Shown: one piece after another, positions 1 to 6,086 of the stretch
Layout: every line of letters starts with the position of its first letter
Position numbering within the stretch: the stretch's first letter is position 1
DNA from: Candidatus Omnitrophota bacterium
GTDB taxonomy: Bacteria; Omnitrophota; Gorgyraeia; Gygaellales; Profunditerraquicolaceae
Reading direction: 5' to 3'
Length of the DNA stretch: 14,438 bases
Assembly: GCA_028717045.1 (NCBI GenBank)
Contig: JAQUON010000023.1
Location: 1 to 14,438, forward strand
The notes under the pieces: generated by a model
Told to the model about the DNA's origin: nothing
Databases searched by the model: none
Seen by the model: only the letters and a program-made list of their open reading frames with translations
Made by a program: the position numbers and the translations under genes

Positions 1-1
1 A

Positions 2-682
2 TGGGAGCTGATTGTCATTGATGACGGCTCCCCCGATTCTACGTTCGAATTGGCAACATCCCTCTGCAACGAATTCCCCGGGAATCTTATCGTGAAAAAG
101 AACCCTTCTAACCGGGGCAAAGGCAGGGCGTTTAAAAAGGCATTCCGCTATGTATCCGGGGATTATGTAGTATTTTTGGATGCGGACATGGACCTGCATC
201 CAATCCAGGTACAAACGCTGTTTGATATCATGAGGCTTGATAATGCCGACGTGGTCATCGGTTCGAAGTTGCACCCTAATTCAATCGTAAATTACCCTCT
301 GCAGCGCAGGATAATGAGTTGCGGTTATTACGGCTTGATTAAATGCCTCTTTAGCCTGCCTTGCCGCGATACGCAGACCGGGCTAAAATTATTCAAGCGT
401 GAGGTCTTAAGCGCAGTGTTCCCGCGCGTATTGGTAAAAAAGTTTGCGTACGATTTAGAGGTTTTGGCGAATGCGCACCGTTTGGGGTTTAAGATTGCTG
501 AAGCACCTATAGTGCTCAGTTCTCAGAGAAAATACGGAAGGATAGGCGTAAGAGCAGTATTTACCACTACCTGGGATACCCTGGCCATATTTTACCGTAT
601 GCACGTGTTAAAATATTATGACCGTATCGATTATCATCGCCGTAAAAACCTGGCAAAGGAATTTAGAAGAATGCGTCGTTAG
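2..682 (+). CDS. GT2 glycosyltransferase, DPM1-like (5' truncated)
   Basis: The frame is open from base 2, so the true start lies left of the window; 226 residues are visible. It begins inside the GT-A nucleotide-binding fold with IDDGSPDST (visible residues 7-15), followed by NRGKGRAF and the metal-binding DADMD (60-64). Next come the DTQTGLK acceptor motif and a C-terminal stretch WDTLAIFYR characteristic of dolichyl/polyprenyl-phosphate glycosyltransferase relatives. Such enzymes usually move a sugar from a nucleotide donor to polyprenyl phosphate at the cytoplasmic face of the membrane. No C-terminal membrane helices are visible. The last 65 nt also encode the start of the next glycosyltransferase, and the basic tail HRRKNLAKEFRRMRR looks like an extension beyond the conserved family. 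The GT2/DPM1-like call is firm; the sugar and acceptor are unknown. Confidence 0.9.
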   Translation, partial: WELIVIDDGSPDSTFELATSLCNEFPGNLIVKKNPSNRGKGRAFKKAFRYVSGDYVVFLDADMDLHPIQVQTLFDIMRLDNADVVIGSKLHPNSIVNYPLQRRIMSCGYYGLIKCLFSLPCRDTQTGLKLFKREVLSAVFPRVLVKKFAYDLEVLANAHRLGFKIAEAPIVLSSQRKYGRIGVRAVFTTTWDTLAIFYRMHVLKYYDRIDYHRRKNLAKEFRRMRR

Positions 683-1592
683 GTGTATTGAGCTTTCGCA
701 GAGCAATTTTGAAATCATCATCTTACCCGACGAGCCTTTTCCTCTCGATTTACTACCGAAGCAGGGATCCGTCCCTATCACGATTATCCCTACCGCAAGC
801 GTGACTCCCGCAAAAAAAAGAGACCTTGGTGTTGCGCATGCAAAAGGCGAAATACTGGCTTTTTTGGATGATGATGCGTATCCCGACAAAAACTGGCTGG
901 TACACGCAATGGGGCATTTTCAAGATTCCGAAGTCGCGGCGGTTGCAGGCCCGGCAGTAACACCCGCAACCGATTCCATAAGGCAAAAGGCAAGTGGTGA
1001 GGTGTATTCTTCGCTTCTGGTGAGCGGCGGTTACGGGTACCGGTATTATCCGAAAAGACAAAGAGAGGTTGATGATTATCCGAGCTGTAATTTTCTGGTC
1101 CGCAAATCCGTAATGGAAGAGATGGGAGGGTTTAATACCGATTTTTGGCCGGGTGAAGATACCAAGCTGTGCCTAGAGATAACGAAGAAACTCCGTAAAA
1201 AAATCATCTACGATCCGCAGGTCCTGGTTTTTCATCACCGCAGGCCATTGTTTATTCCTCATTTAAAACAAATTGCCAGCTATGCGCTGCATCGCGGCTT
1301 TTTCGTAAAAAAGTACCCGGAGACTTCTTTAAGGGCCGCATATTTTATTCCGAGCATTTTTCTGGTTACCATCATGCTGGGCGGGTCATTGTCTTTATTC
1401 TCTCCGGGCACAAGAAGTCTTTATATGTTCGGCCTGCTATGCTATTGCGCAATAGTGTTTTTCGCAGCTGTGCGTAAAAACCCCCGCCTTATCCCTTATG
1501 TATTCCTTGGGATAGTCTTGACGCACCTGGCATACGGAGCTTATTTTATAAAAGGCTTGTGTGCGAAAAGGCTTCCGGAGGAGGGGAAATGA
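618..1592 (+). CDS. GT2 glycosyltransferase with C-terminal membrane helices
   Basis: This 324-residue protein begins MTVSIIIAVK, the first beta strand of a GT-A fold, so the ATG at 618 is needed even though it lies 65 nt inside the preceding gene and has no clear Shine-Dalgarno site. The DXD-type site is FLDDDAYPD (DDD about residues 84-86). A second acidic motif, WPGEDTKLC, resembles the ED general-base region of inverting GT2 enzymes. From about residue 240 there are roughly three hydrophobic segments (FIPSIFLVTIMLGG, the MFGLLCYCAIVFFAAV region, and YVFLGIVLTHLAYGAYF), giving a membrane anchor. It probably adds a sugar to a lipid-linked or nascent glycan at the inner face of the membrane. 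Its stop overlaps the next ATG (ATGA). Donor and acceptor are not deducible. Confidence 0.9.
   Translation: MTVSIIIAVKTWQRNLEECVVRCIELSQSNFEIIILPDEPFPLDLLPKQGSVPITIIPTASVTPAKKRDLGVAHAKGEILAFLDDDAYPDKNWLVHAMGHFQDSEVAAVAGPAVTPATDSIRQKASGEVYSSLLVSGGYGYRYYPKRQREVDDYPSCNFLVRKSVMEEMGGFNTDFWPGEDTKLCLEITKKLRKKIIYDPQVLVFHHRRPLFIPHLKQIASYALHRGFFVKKYPETSLRAAYFIPSIFLVTIMLGGSLSLFSPGTRSLYMFGLLCYCAIVFFAAVRKNPRLIPYVFLGIVLTHLAYGAYFIKGLCAKRLPEEGK
1577..1586 (+). promoter_or_regulatory. Strong Shine-Dalgarno site
   Basis: The purine run GGAGGAGGGG lies just upstream of the ATG at 1589, with GGAGG 7 nt before the start. It decides the start of the radical SAM gene in favour of 1589 over an in-frame upstream start at 1559, and it sits inside the 3' end of the preceding glycosyltransferase gene. 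Confidence 0.8.
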
Positions 1593-3124
1593 AGATCATT
1601 ATCTCATACCCTCCGCTTGATGCGACAAAAGGCTGCCCGACCCTCGGCCAGAACAGGCAGTTCCAGTATTTTAAAGACCCTACCTTTATTTATCCGGTAG
1701 TGCCTGCGCAGGCAGCCACATTACTTAAAAATTCAGGTTTCAAGGTTATCTGGAATGATTGTATTGCCTTGGGCTGGACGCATGAGCAGTTTTTAGACTT
1801 CGTAAAAAAGGAAAAGCCCGATCTGATTGTTTTTGAGACCAAAACTCCCGTAATCAAGCAGCATTGGCAGATTATCAATGCTATCAAGAAACTGATGCCT
1901 CTTGATTCCCGCCCATTGACGCTGTTATTCGGCGACCATGTAACTGCGCTTCCTGAGGAATCGTTTCAAAACTCAGAGGTCGATTACGTCCTCACCGGCG
2001 GCGATTACGATTTTTTGCTTTTGAGTTTGTGTCGGTTTTTATCTTCTAGACGGAATTCAGGCAATACGCAATACGCCATACGCAATACGAATAACGTCTC
2101 CCCCGCAGCGTCACTTGAACCCGGAATTTATTACCGCGACAACGGCTCAGTGAAAAACACCGGGAAATTCCAGCTTAATCATGATTTGAACCAGCTCCCT
2201 TTTATAGACCGTGATCTTACAGGTTGGCAAATGTACGCATATCAAAACGGAAACTATAAGCGCACGCCGGGAACGTATATTATGAGCGGCAGGGATTGCT
2301 GGTGGGCGCGTTGTTCTTTTTGTTCATGGCCGACCCTTTACCCGTCGTTTAGGATCAGGAAGGAAGATAATGTATTGGATGAAATAGGGTTACTTCTGGA
2401 GCGCTACGGGGTACGGGAAATAATGGACGACACAGGATGTTTTCCGGCAGGCGGCTGGCTTGGAAATTTTTGCCATGGCCTCCTGAAGCGCGGTTACCAG
2501 AAGAAAATATACATAGATTGCAATGCTCGGTTTGGTGCGTTAAGCAAAGAAGATTTCAGGCTAATGAAAAAGGCGGGGTTTCGTTTGCTGCTCTTCGGCC
2601 TTGAGTCCGCCAACCAAAAGACACTCGATAGGATCAATAAAAACGTCAAGGTAGAAAGAATAATCGCCGATTGCCAGAATGCCTCTAGGGCGGGCCTTTT
2701 TCCGCACATCACTATCATGTTTGGCTATCCATGGGAATCGTACGAAGATGCCTCCCGAACGCTTCAGCTGGGGTCATGGTTGTTGGAAAAAGGGTATGCG
2801 TATACTATGCAGGCGACTATTGTCATACCATATCCCGGGACTCCTTTATTCCAGGAGTGCAAAGAAGAGGGGCGGCTTAAGACCGTTGATTGGGATAGGT
2901 ACGATATGAAAGAAGCGGTGATGCGTATTCCTTTTTCCGAGGATGCGATGCGCCGGCTGGTGCAAGGCATGTATAAAGTCTCTTTCGGTCCTGAGTTTAT
3001 TGCAAGGCGGCTACTCTCAATCAGGGATATGGATGACGTAGCGTATTTCCTCCGTGCAGCCAAAAAAGTGCTCGGGCATATTTTTGATTTCAAGAATGAC
3101 ACATCTTGCAATAAGAAAAGGTAA
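1589..3124 (+). CDS. B12-binding-type radical SAM protein, CX4CX2C variant
   Basis: This 511-residue protein starts MKIIISYPPLDATKG, the usual opening of a cobalamin-binding-like Rossmann domain (about 1-150). It carries GDHVTALPE in place of the GGxHxTxxPE loop and has no classical DxHxxG, as in many BchE-type enzymes. The radical SAM domain follows at about 225-430. Its cluster motif is GRDCWWARCSFCSW, with Cys 237, 242 and 245, i.e. CX4CX2C rather than CX3CX2C. LLFGLESANQKTLDRINK and PYPGTPLF are typical B12-radical SAM landmarks. The linker holds an apparent insertion made by a heptamer repeat (residues 158-169). Such enzymes use SAM, a [4Fe-4S] cluster and often cobalamin to methylate or rearrange unactivated carbons; here the substrate is probably a sugar or lipid of the locus. 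The start is ATGA-coupled to the gene before. Confidence 0.88.
   Translation: MKIIISYPPLDATKGCPTLGQNRQFQYFKDPTFIYPVVPAQAATLLKNSGFKVIWNDCIALGWTHEQFLDFVKKEKPDLIVFETKTPVIKQHWQIINAIKKLMPLDSRPLTLLFGDHVTALPEESFQNSEVDYVLTGGDYDFLLLSLCRFLSSRRNSGNTQYAIRNTNNVSPAASLEPGIYYRDNGSVKNTGKFQLNHDLNQLPFIDRDLTGWQMYAYQNGNYKRTPGTYIMSGRDCWWARCSFCSWPTLYPSFRIRKEDNVLDEIGLLLERYGVREIMDDTGCFPAGGWLGNFCHGLLKRGYQKKIYIDCNARFGALSKEDFRLMKKAGFRLLLFGLESANQKTLDRINKNVKVERIIADCQNASRAGLFPHITIMFGYPWESYEDASRTLQLGSWLLEKGYAYTMQATIVIPYPGTPLFQECKEEGRLKTVDWDRYDMKEAVMRIPFSEDAMRRLVQGMYKVSFGPEFIARRLLSIRDMDDVAYFLRAAKKVLGHIFDFKNDTSCNKKR
2061..2095 (+). repeat. GCAATAC heptamer tandem repeat inside a gene
   Basis: Five consecutive 7-bp units read GCAATAC, GCAATAC, GCCATAC, GCAATAC and a degenerate GAATAAC. 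Because 7 is not a multiple of 3, three units encode one 7-residue peptide unit (NTQYAIR), so the array reads GNTQYAIRNTNN within the radical SAM protein. It sits in the linker between the B12-binding-like and radical SAM domains and keeps the frame open. I recall similar NTQYAIR-type peptides in proteins from uncultured bacteria, but I cannot check this here. Confidence 0.8.
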
Positions 3125-4136
3125 ATATAACTATTCAGTCGATACCCGTAATCGGCTTCTCATAAGGCCATCAGGAAGCAAAAAAACTATTTCCCCCAAA
3201 GGCCGGTTCATGGTAACAAAGGACAATGGGCTTACGTTTTGGCTCAATGAGCCTCCTTTTTGGAAAAAGGAAAATAACCTCCCTGACAAGATCCGTTTTT
3301 CCGGAACCTGGCAGTTGGATGAAAATAGCGATTTGGTGTTCGTGCTGGATAAGGGCAGGTGCCAAAATAGAGGGGAACAGCTCGTTTTTAAGAGCAAGCT
3401 TCTTGCGGTAGAGGAAAACTCTGTTGTCTTTTCGATTTCCAGCTATAAGGAAACAGGTGCACGCATAAACCGTATCCAGTTGTTCAGGCTGACCGGGTTA
3501 TGGAAGGCAGATAGATATAACCGCCTCAATTTTAGCGTCGGGCGGAAGTTGAATACCGATACGCTTGTATTCCAAGGCAGTTGGGAGATTAACAAAAATC
3601 AACAGGTTGAGTATATATACGAGAAGGCGAACCTTAAGACTAAAACCAGGCTTTCCGAAAAGTTTATATTCCGAGGGCATTGGCAAATAGTGCATAATAG
3701 AAAGCTTGCATACATTTTTTCACGTAACACTGGCTCTTGTTTCGAGTTCCGCGTTCAGCTTCAAACTACTAATCTCTATCCCCAGGCAGGAAAGATAAAG
3801 TTCCTCTTGGGAGCCGGCCTTAAGAAGAACAGGCGCCCTATACCAAAGACTATCTGTCTTTACGGAGAGTGGAAATTTTCCCGTAAGTGTGGATTACTCT
3901 TTGAGATGGCTTACGGGGCAGGAAAAATCCGTAATCTTGAATTTGGTTTTACGGTGGCAGTACGTAGGGCAGACAGCATTACATTGAATTTGACTGATAC
4001 ACAAAACAACCCGCTAGGCATTACAATCACCCTTACACATCGTTTTTTGGAGGAACACGAGGCGCAAGGTTTTATTCGGCTACGGCCGGAAAGAAAACAG
4101 ATTGGCCTGGAGGCAGGATTAACCTTTCCGTTCTAA
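3096..4136 (+). CDS. Beta-hairpin repeat protein, function unknown
   Basis: I do not recognise a named family. From the ATG at 3096 it has 346 residues; a GTG at 3054 in the same frame would add 14. It has about ten copies of a motif of the form alternating-hydrophobics, GxW, 5-8 polar residues often with a D/N turn, then LxFxh. Clear copies are FSGTWQLDENSDLVF (GTW 70-72), LTGLWKADRYNRLNF (GLW 134-136), FQGSWEINKNQQVEY (GSW 161-163), FRGHWQIVHNRKLAY (GHW 194-196) and LYGEWKFSRKCGLLF (GEW 257-259). Degenerate copies lie near residues 9, 36, 100 and 231. The period is about 31 residues, so each repeat looks like two antiparallel strands. The protein is rich in Lys/Arg and has no visible signal peptide or membrane helix. 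Its start overlaps the radical SAM gene by 29 nt, implying coupled translation. A beta-barrel or extended beta-sheet scaffold is possible but is inference. Confidence 0.75.
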   Translation: MTHLAIRKGKYNYSVDTRNRLLIRPSGSKKTISPKGRFMVTKDNGLTFWLNEPPFWKKENNLPDKIRFSGTWQLDENSDLVFVLDKGRCQNRGEQLVFKSKLLAVEENSVVFSISSYKETGARINRIQLFRLTGLWKADRYNRLNFSVGRKLNTDTLVFQGSWEINKNQQVEYIYEKANLKTKTRLSEKFIFRGHWQIVHNRKLAYIFSRNTGSCFEFRVQLQTTNLYPQAGKIKFLLGAGLKKNRRPIPKTICLYGEWKFSRKCGLLFEMAYGAGKIRNLEFGFTVAVRRADSITLNLTDTQNNPLGITITLTHRFLEEHEAQGFIRLRPERKQIGLEAGLTFPF

Positions 4137-4164
4137 GCCAGGCCATCCTGGTACACAAAAAGCT

Positions 4165-4192
4165 TTGAAAATTCCATAACTTGTGGGATAAT
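4165..4192 (+). promoter_or_regulatory. Predicted sigma70-type promoter
   Basis: TTGAAA (4165-4170) and GATAAT (4187-4192) each match the consensus at five of six positions, with a 16-bp spacer and a TGG just before the -10, an extended -10 feature. It lies in the largest gap of the window (4137-4301) and would start a transcript of about 100 nt of leader before the GTG at 4302. This is prediction by eye only. Confidence 0.45.
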
Positions 4193-4205
4193 AATAAGTT
4201 AAATT

Positions 4206-4229
4206 CTTAAAAAAGTGCGATTTTTGAAG
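4206..4229 (+). other. AT-rich inverted repeat in the leader of the oxidoreductase gene
   Basis: CTTAAAAAA and TTTTTGAAG flank the 6-nt loop GTGCGA, pairing at eight of nine positions. It falls in the predicted 5' leader downstream of the 4165-4192 promoter. The stem is weak because it is nearly all A-T, and it lacks a following T-run after a GC stem, so it is not a convincing terminator. The rest of the gap 4137-4301 shows no other recognisable element. Confidence 0.25.
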
Positions 4230-4301
4230 CCAAAGACAGCCAGAATTGCTCAATAAGCGTATATAAGTCCTGTAATAACTGTATTTTACCAAGAGCCTAT
4301 T

Positions 4302-5330
4302 GTGAAAAAGATTAATCTGGGAATAATAGGGTGCGGGCATTGGGGCCCGAATTACGTGAGGAACTTTAGTGCAATGCCCGAAGCAAGGGTTGTATGGGTA
4401 AGCGACCTTAAAGAAGAAAGGCTTGCGCATATCAAGCAATTGTTCCCCGGGGTAAAGGTTTCCAGGGACTGTAACCGGCTCATTAACGACAATTCGCTTG
4501 ACGCAGTAGTGATTGCCACCCCTACGGTTACCCACTACAGAATGGCTATGCGTTGCCTCCGGGCGGGTAAACATGTGCTGGTTGAAAAGCCGATGACAAC
4601 AGCCGTCAAAGAGGCAGAAATACTTCTTGACCTTGCCTCAAAGCGCAAAAAAACGTTAATGGTGGGCCATACCTTCACTTATAATAGTGCAGTCCAGACA
4701 ATAAAGGAACTCATTACGCAAGACAAACTGGGCAGGCTTTATTACCTTTATTCTTCGCGGACTAATCTTGGTCCGTTACGCAGTGACGTGAATGTGTTAT
4801 GGGATTTAGCTCCTCATGATGTGTCCATGTTTTCTTATCTTCTGAGTTGCCAGCCGGTGAAGGTGAGTGCGCAGGGAGCCTCCTATTTACGAAAAGGCAT
4901 AGAAGACGTAGTGTTTATTACACTTTACTTTCCGCACAATATAATCGCCGGCATACATTTGAGCTGGCTTAATCCGCGCAAGGTGCGGGAATTGACGATT
5001 GTAGGCAATAAAAAGATGCTGGTGTTCGATGATTTAAACAGTGCCAATCCTATCTTTCTCTATAGCAAAGGAGTGATACGCAAGCAGATTTCACTTCCCT
5101 ATTATGATTCTTTCCGTGAATTCCAGTATATCATCCGCGACGGCGACGTAACAACGCCTAAGGTTGCGATGAAGGAGCCACTTGCAGCTGAATGCCGGCA
5201 TTTTTTAGATTGTATTATGGCGGGAAAAGAACCCCATAGCAGCGGCAGGGATGGCCTCAGTGTCGTACGGGTGCTTTCAGCCATTCAGAACTCCCTGGAG
5301 GACAAAGGGCATCTAAAGGAGGTGCGTTAA
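4302..5330 (+). CDS. Gfo/Idh/MocA-family NAD(P)-dependent oxidoreductase (copy 1)
   Basis: This 342-residue protein has a typical length for the family. The N-terminal Rossmann fold opens GIIGCGHWGPNYVRNF (GxGxxG about residues 10-15). The family signature EKPMT follows at 95-99, with Lys 96 the usual nicotinamide-side catalytic residue. LMVGHTF and WDLAPHD (167-173) supply the His/Asp of the second domain. Members oxidise or reduce sugar hydroxyls, often on nucleotide sugars (WlbA/WbpB type makes a 3-keto-glucuronate derivative). The adjacent acetyltransferase makes acetamido-sugar synthesis the likely pathway. The start is a GTG with only a weak upstream AAGAG; no better start precedes the GxGxxG strand. 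A second copy lies at 10167. The exact substrate cannot be read from the sequence. Confidence 0.9.
   Translation: MKKINLGIIGCGHWGPNYVRNFSAMPEARVVWVSDLKEERLAHIKQLFPGVKVSRDCNRLINDNSLDAVVIATPTVTHYRMAMRCLRAGKHVLVEKPMTTAVKEAEILLDLASKRKKTLMVGHTFTYNSAVQTIKELITQDKLGRLYYLYSSRTNLGPLRSDVNVLWDLAPHDVSMFSYLLSCQPVKVSAQGASYLRKGIEDVVFITLYFPHNIIAGIHLSWLNPRKVRELTIVGNKKMLVFDDLNSANPIFLYSKGVIRKQISLPYYDSFREFQYIIRDGDVTTPKVAMKEPLAAECRHFLDCIMAGKEPHSSGRDGLSVVRVLSAIQNSLEDKGHLKEVR
5315..5324 (+). promoter_or_regulatory. Near-perfect Shine-Dalgarno site for a TTG start
   Basis: AAAGGAGGTG is almost a full complement to the 16S 3' end and lies 6 nt before the TTG at 5331, inside the end of the oxidoreductase gene. It is the main reason for accepting the rare TTG start of the acetyltransferase, which directly follows the TAA at 5328-5330. 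Confidence 0.8.
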
Positions 5331-5990
5331 TTGATCACAGAAGCTAATAAATTAAATAAAGTCCGGCTTGGAAAAGGCTGCCTGGTTGACGAAGGAGTGG
5401 TATTAGGTTACCGCTCCGGCAGAAAGGGTTTGACTGGTATTTTAGTAATCGGCGCAGGGGCCCGCTTGCGCAGCGGTACTATTATTTATCAATCGAGCGT
5501 AATAGGGAACCATCTGGAAACCGGCCATAACGTCGTAGTCCGGGAGCAGAACCGCATCGGAAATAACTTTGCGATCTGGAATAATTCAACGGTGGATTAC
5601 GGCTGTAAAATCGGAAATAACGTAAAGATCCATTGCAATTGTTATATAGCCCAATTCACCACTCTTGAAGACGATGTATTTCTTGCTCCGGGAGTCAGCA
5701 TTGCCAATGACTTTCATCCTGGTTGTGATTTTTCTAAAAAGTGCCTGCGCGGCCCGACCGTAAAAAAGGGCGCGCAGATAGGCGTAGGCTCTACCTTGCT
5801 TCCTTATGTTACGATTGGGGAAGGGGCCTTGATTGGCTCAGGCAGCGTAGTAACCAAGGATATACCTGCGCACTCGGTTGCCTATGGGAATCCGGCCAGA
5901 GTAGCCGGCTCTGTTTTTGATCTTACGTGTAAATTCGGATTTACCGATAAGCCTTATCGCGAGGCGGTTAAGGCTAAGCGCCGTAAGTAG
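5331..5990 (+). CDS. Left-handed beta-helix (hexapeptide) acyltransferase
   Basis: This 219-residue protein has hexapeptide repeats through its length, for example VIGNHLETGHNVVV, RIGNNFAIWNNSTV, KIGNNVKIHCNCYI, TLEDDVFLAPGVSI and TIGEGALIGSGSVV, folding into a trimeric left-handed beta helix. The loop IANDFHPGCDFSKKCLRGP and the ending HSVAYGNPARV are typical of nucleotide-sugar N-acetyltransferases of the WlbB/WbpD/PglD type, which transfer acetyl from acetyl-CoA to an amino sugar. A His in TGHN (about residue 66) is a candidate catalytic base. It is translated from a TTG directly after the oxidoreductase stop, with an excellent Shine-Dalgarno, so the two probably act in sequence. The matching aminotransferase is not in the window. 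O-acetylation instead of N-acetylation cannot be excluded. Confidence 0.88.
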   Translation: MITEANKLNKVRLGKGCLVDEGVVLGYRSGRKGLTGILVIGAGARLRSGTIIYQSSVIGNHLETGHNVVVREQNRIGNNFAIWNNSTVDYGCKIGNNVKIHCNCYIAQFTTLEDDVFLAPGVSIANDFHPGCDFSKKCLRGPTVKKGAQIGVGSTLLPYVTIGEGALIGSGSVVTKDIPAHSVAYGNPARVAGSVFDLTCKFGFTDKPYREAVKAKRRK

Positions 5991-6045
5991 TATTTTAGAA
6001 TTTTGGCCGCACCTTGGACTTGAAACAGCAGAAATACGCGCATCA

Positions 6046-6072
6046 TTGAAAACTCTAAAGAATCCTTAAAAT
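6046..6072 (+). promoter_or_regulatory. Possible promoter for the third gene block
   Basis: TTGAAA (6046-6051) and TAAAAT (6067-6072) each match consensus at five of six positions but with a short 15-bp spacer. Transcription would begin about 7-8 nt before the ATG at 6087, which has no visible Shine-Dalgarno site, so a nearly leaderless message is possible. The gap 5991-6086 holds nothing else I can name, and no GC hairpin with a T-run that would terminate the upstream block. Confidence 0.25.
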
Positions 6073-6086
6073 TATTTGATTCTAAT

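Noticed and set aside
4137..4152. CCAGG-CCAT-CCTGG hairpin right after the beta-repeat gene, as a terminator
   Set aside because: The stem is only 5 bp plus a wobble and is followed by ACACAAAAA rather than a T-run.
4119..4574. Minus-strand open frame of 151 codons
   Set aside because: It runs antisense across the Rossmann domain of a clearly conserved oxidoreductase and has no recognisable motif; it is a shadow of the plus-strand gene.
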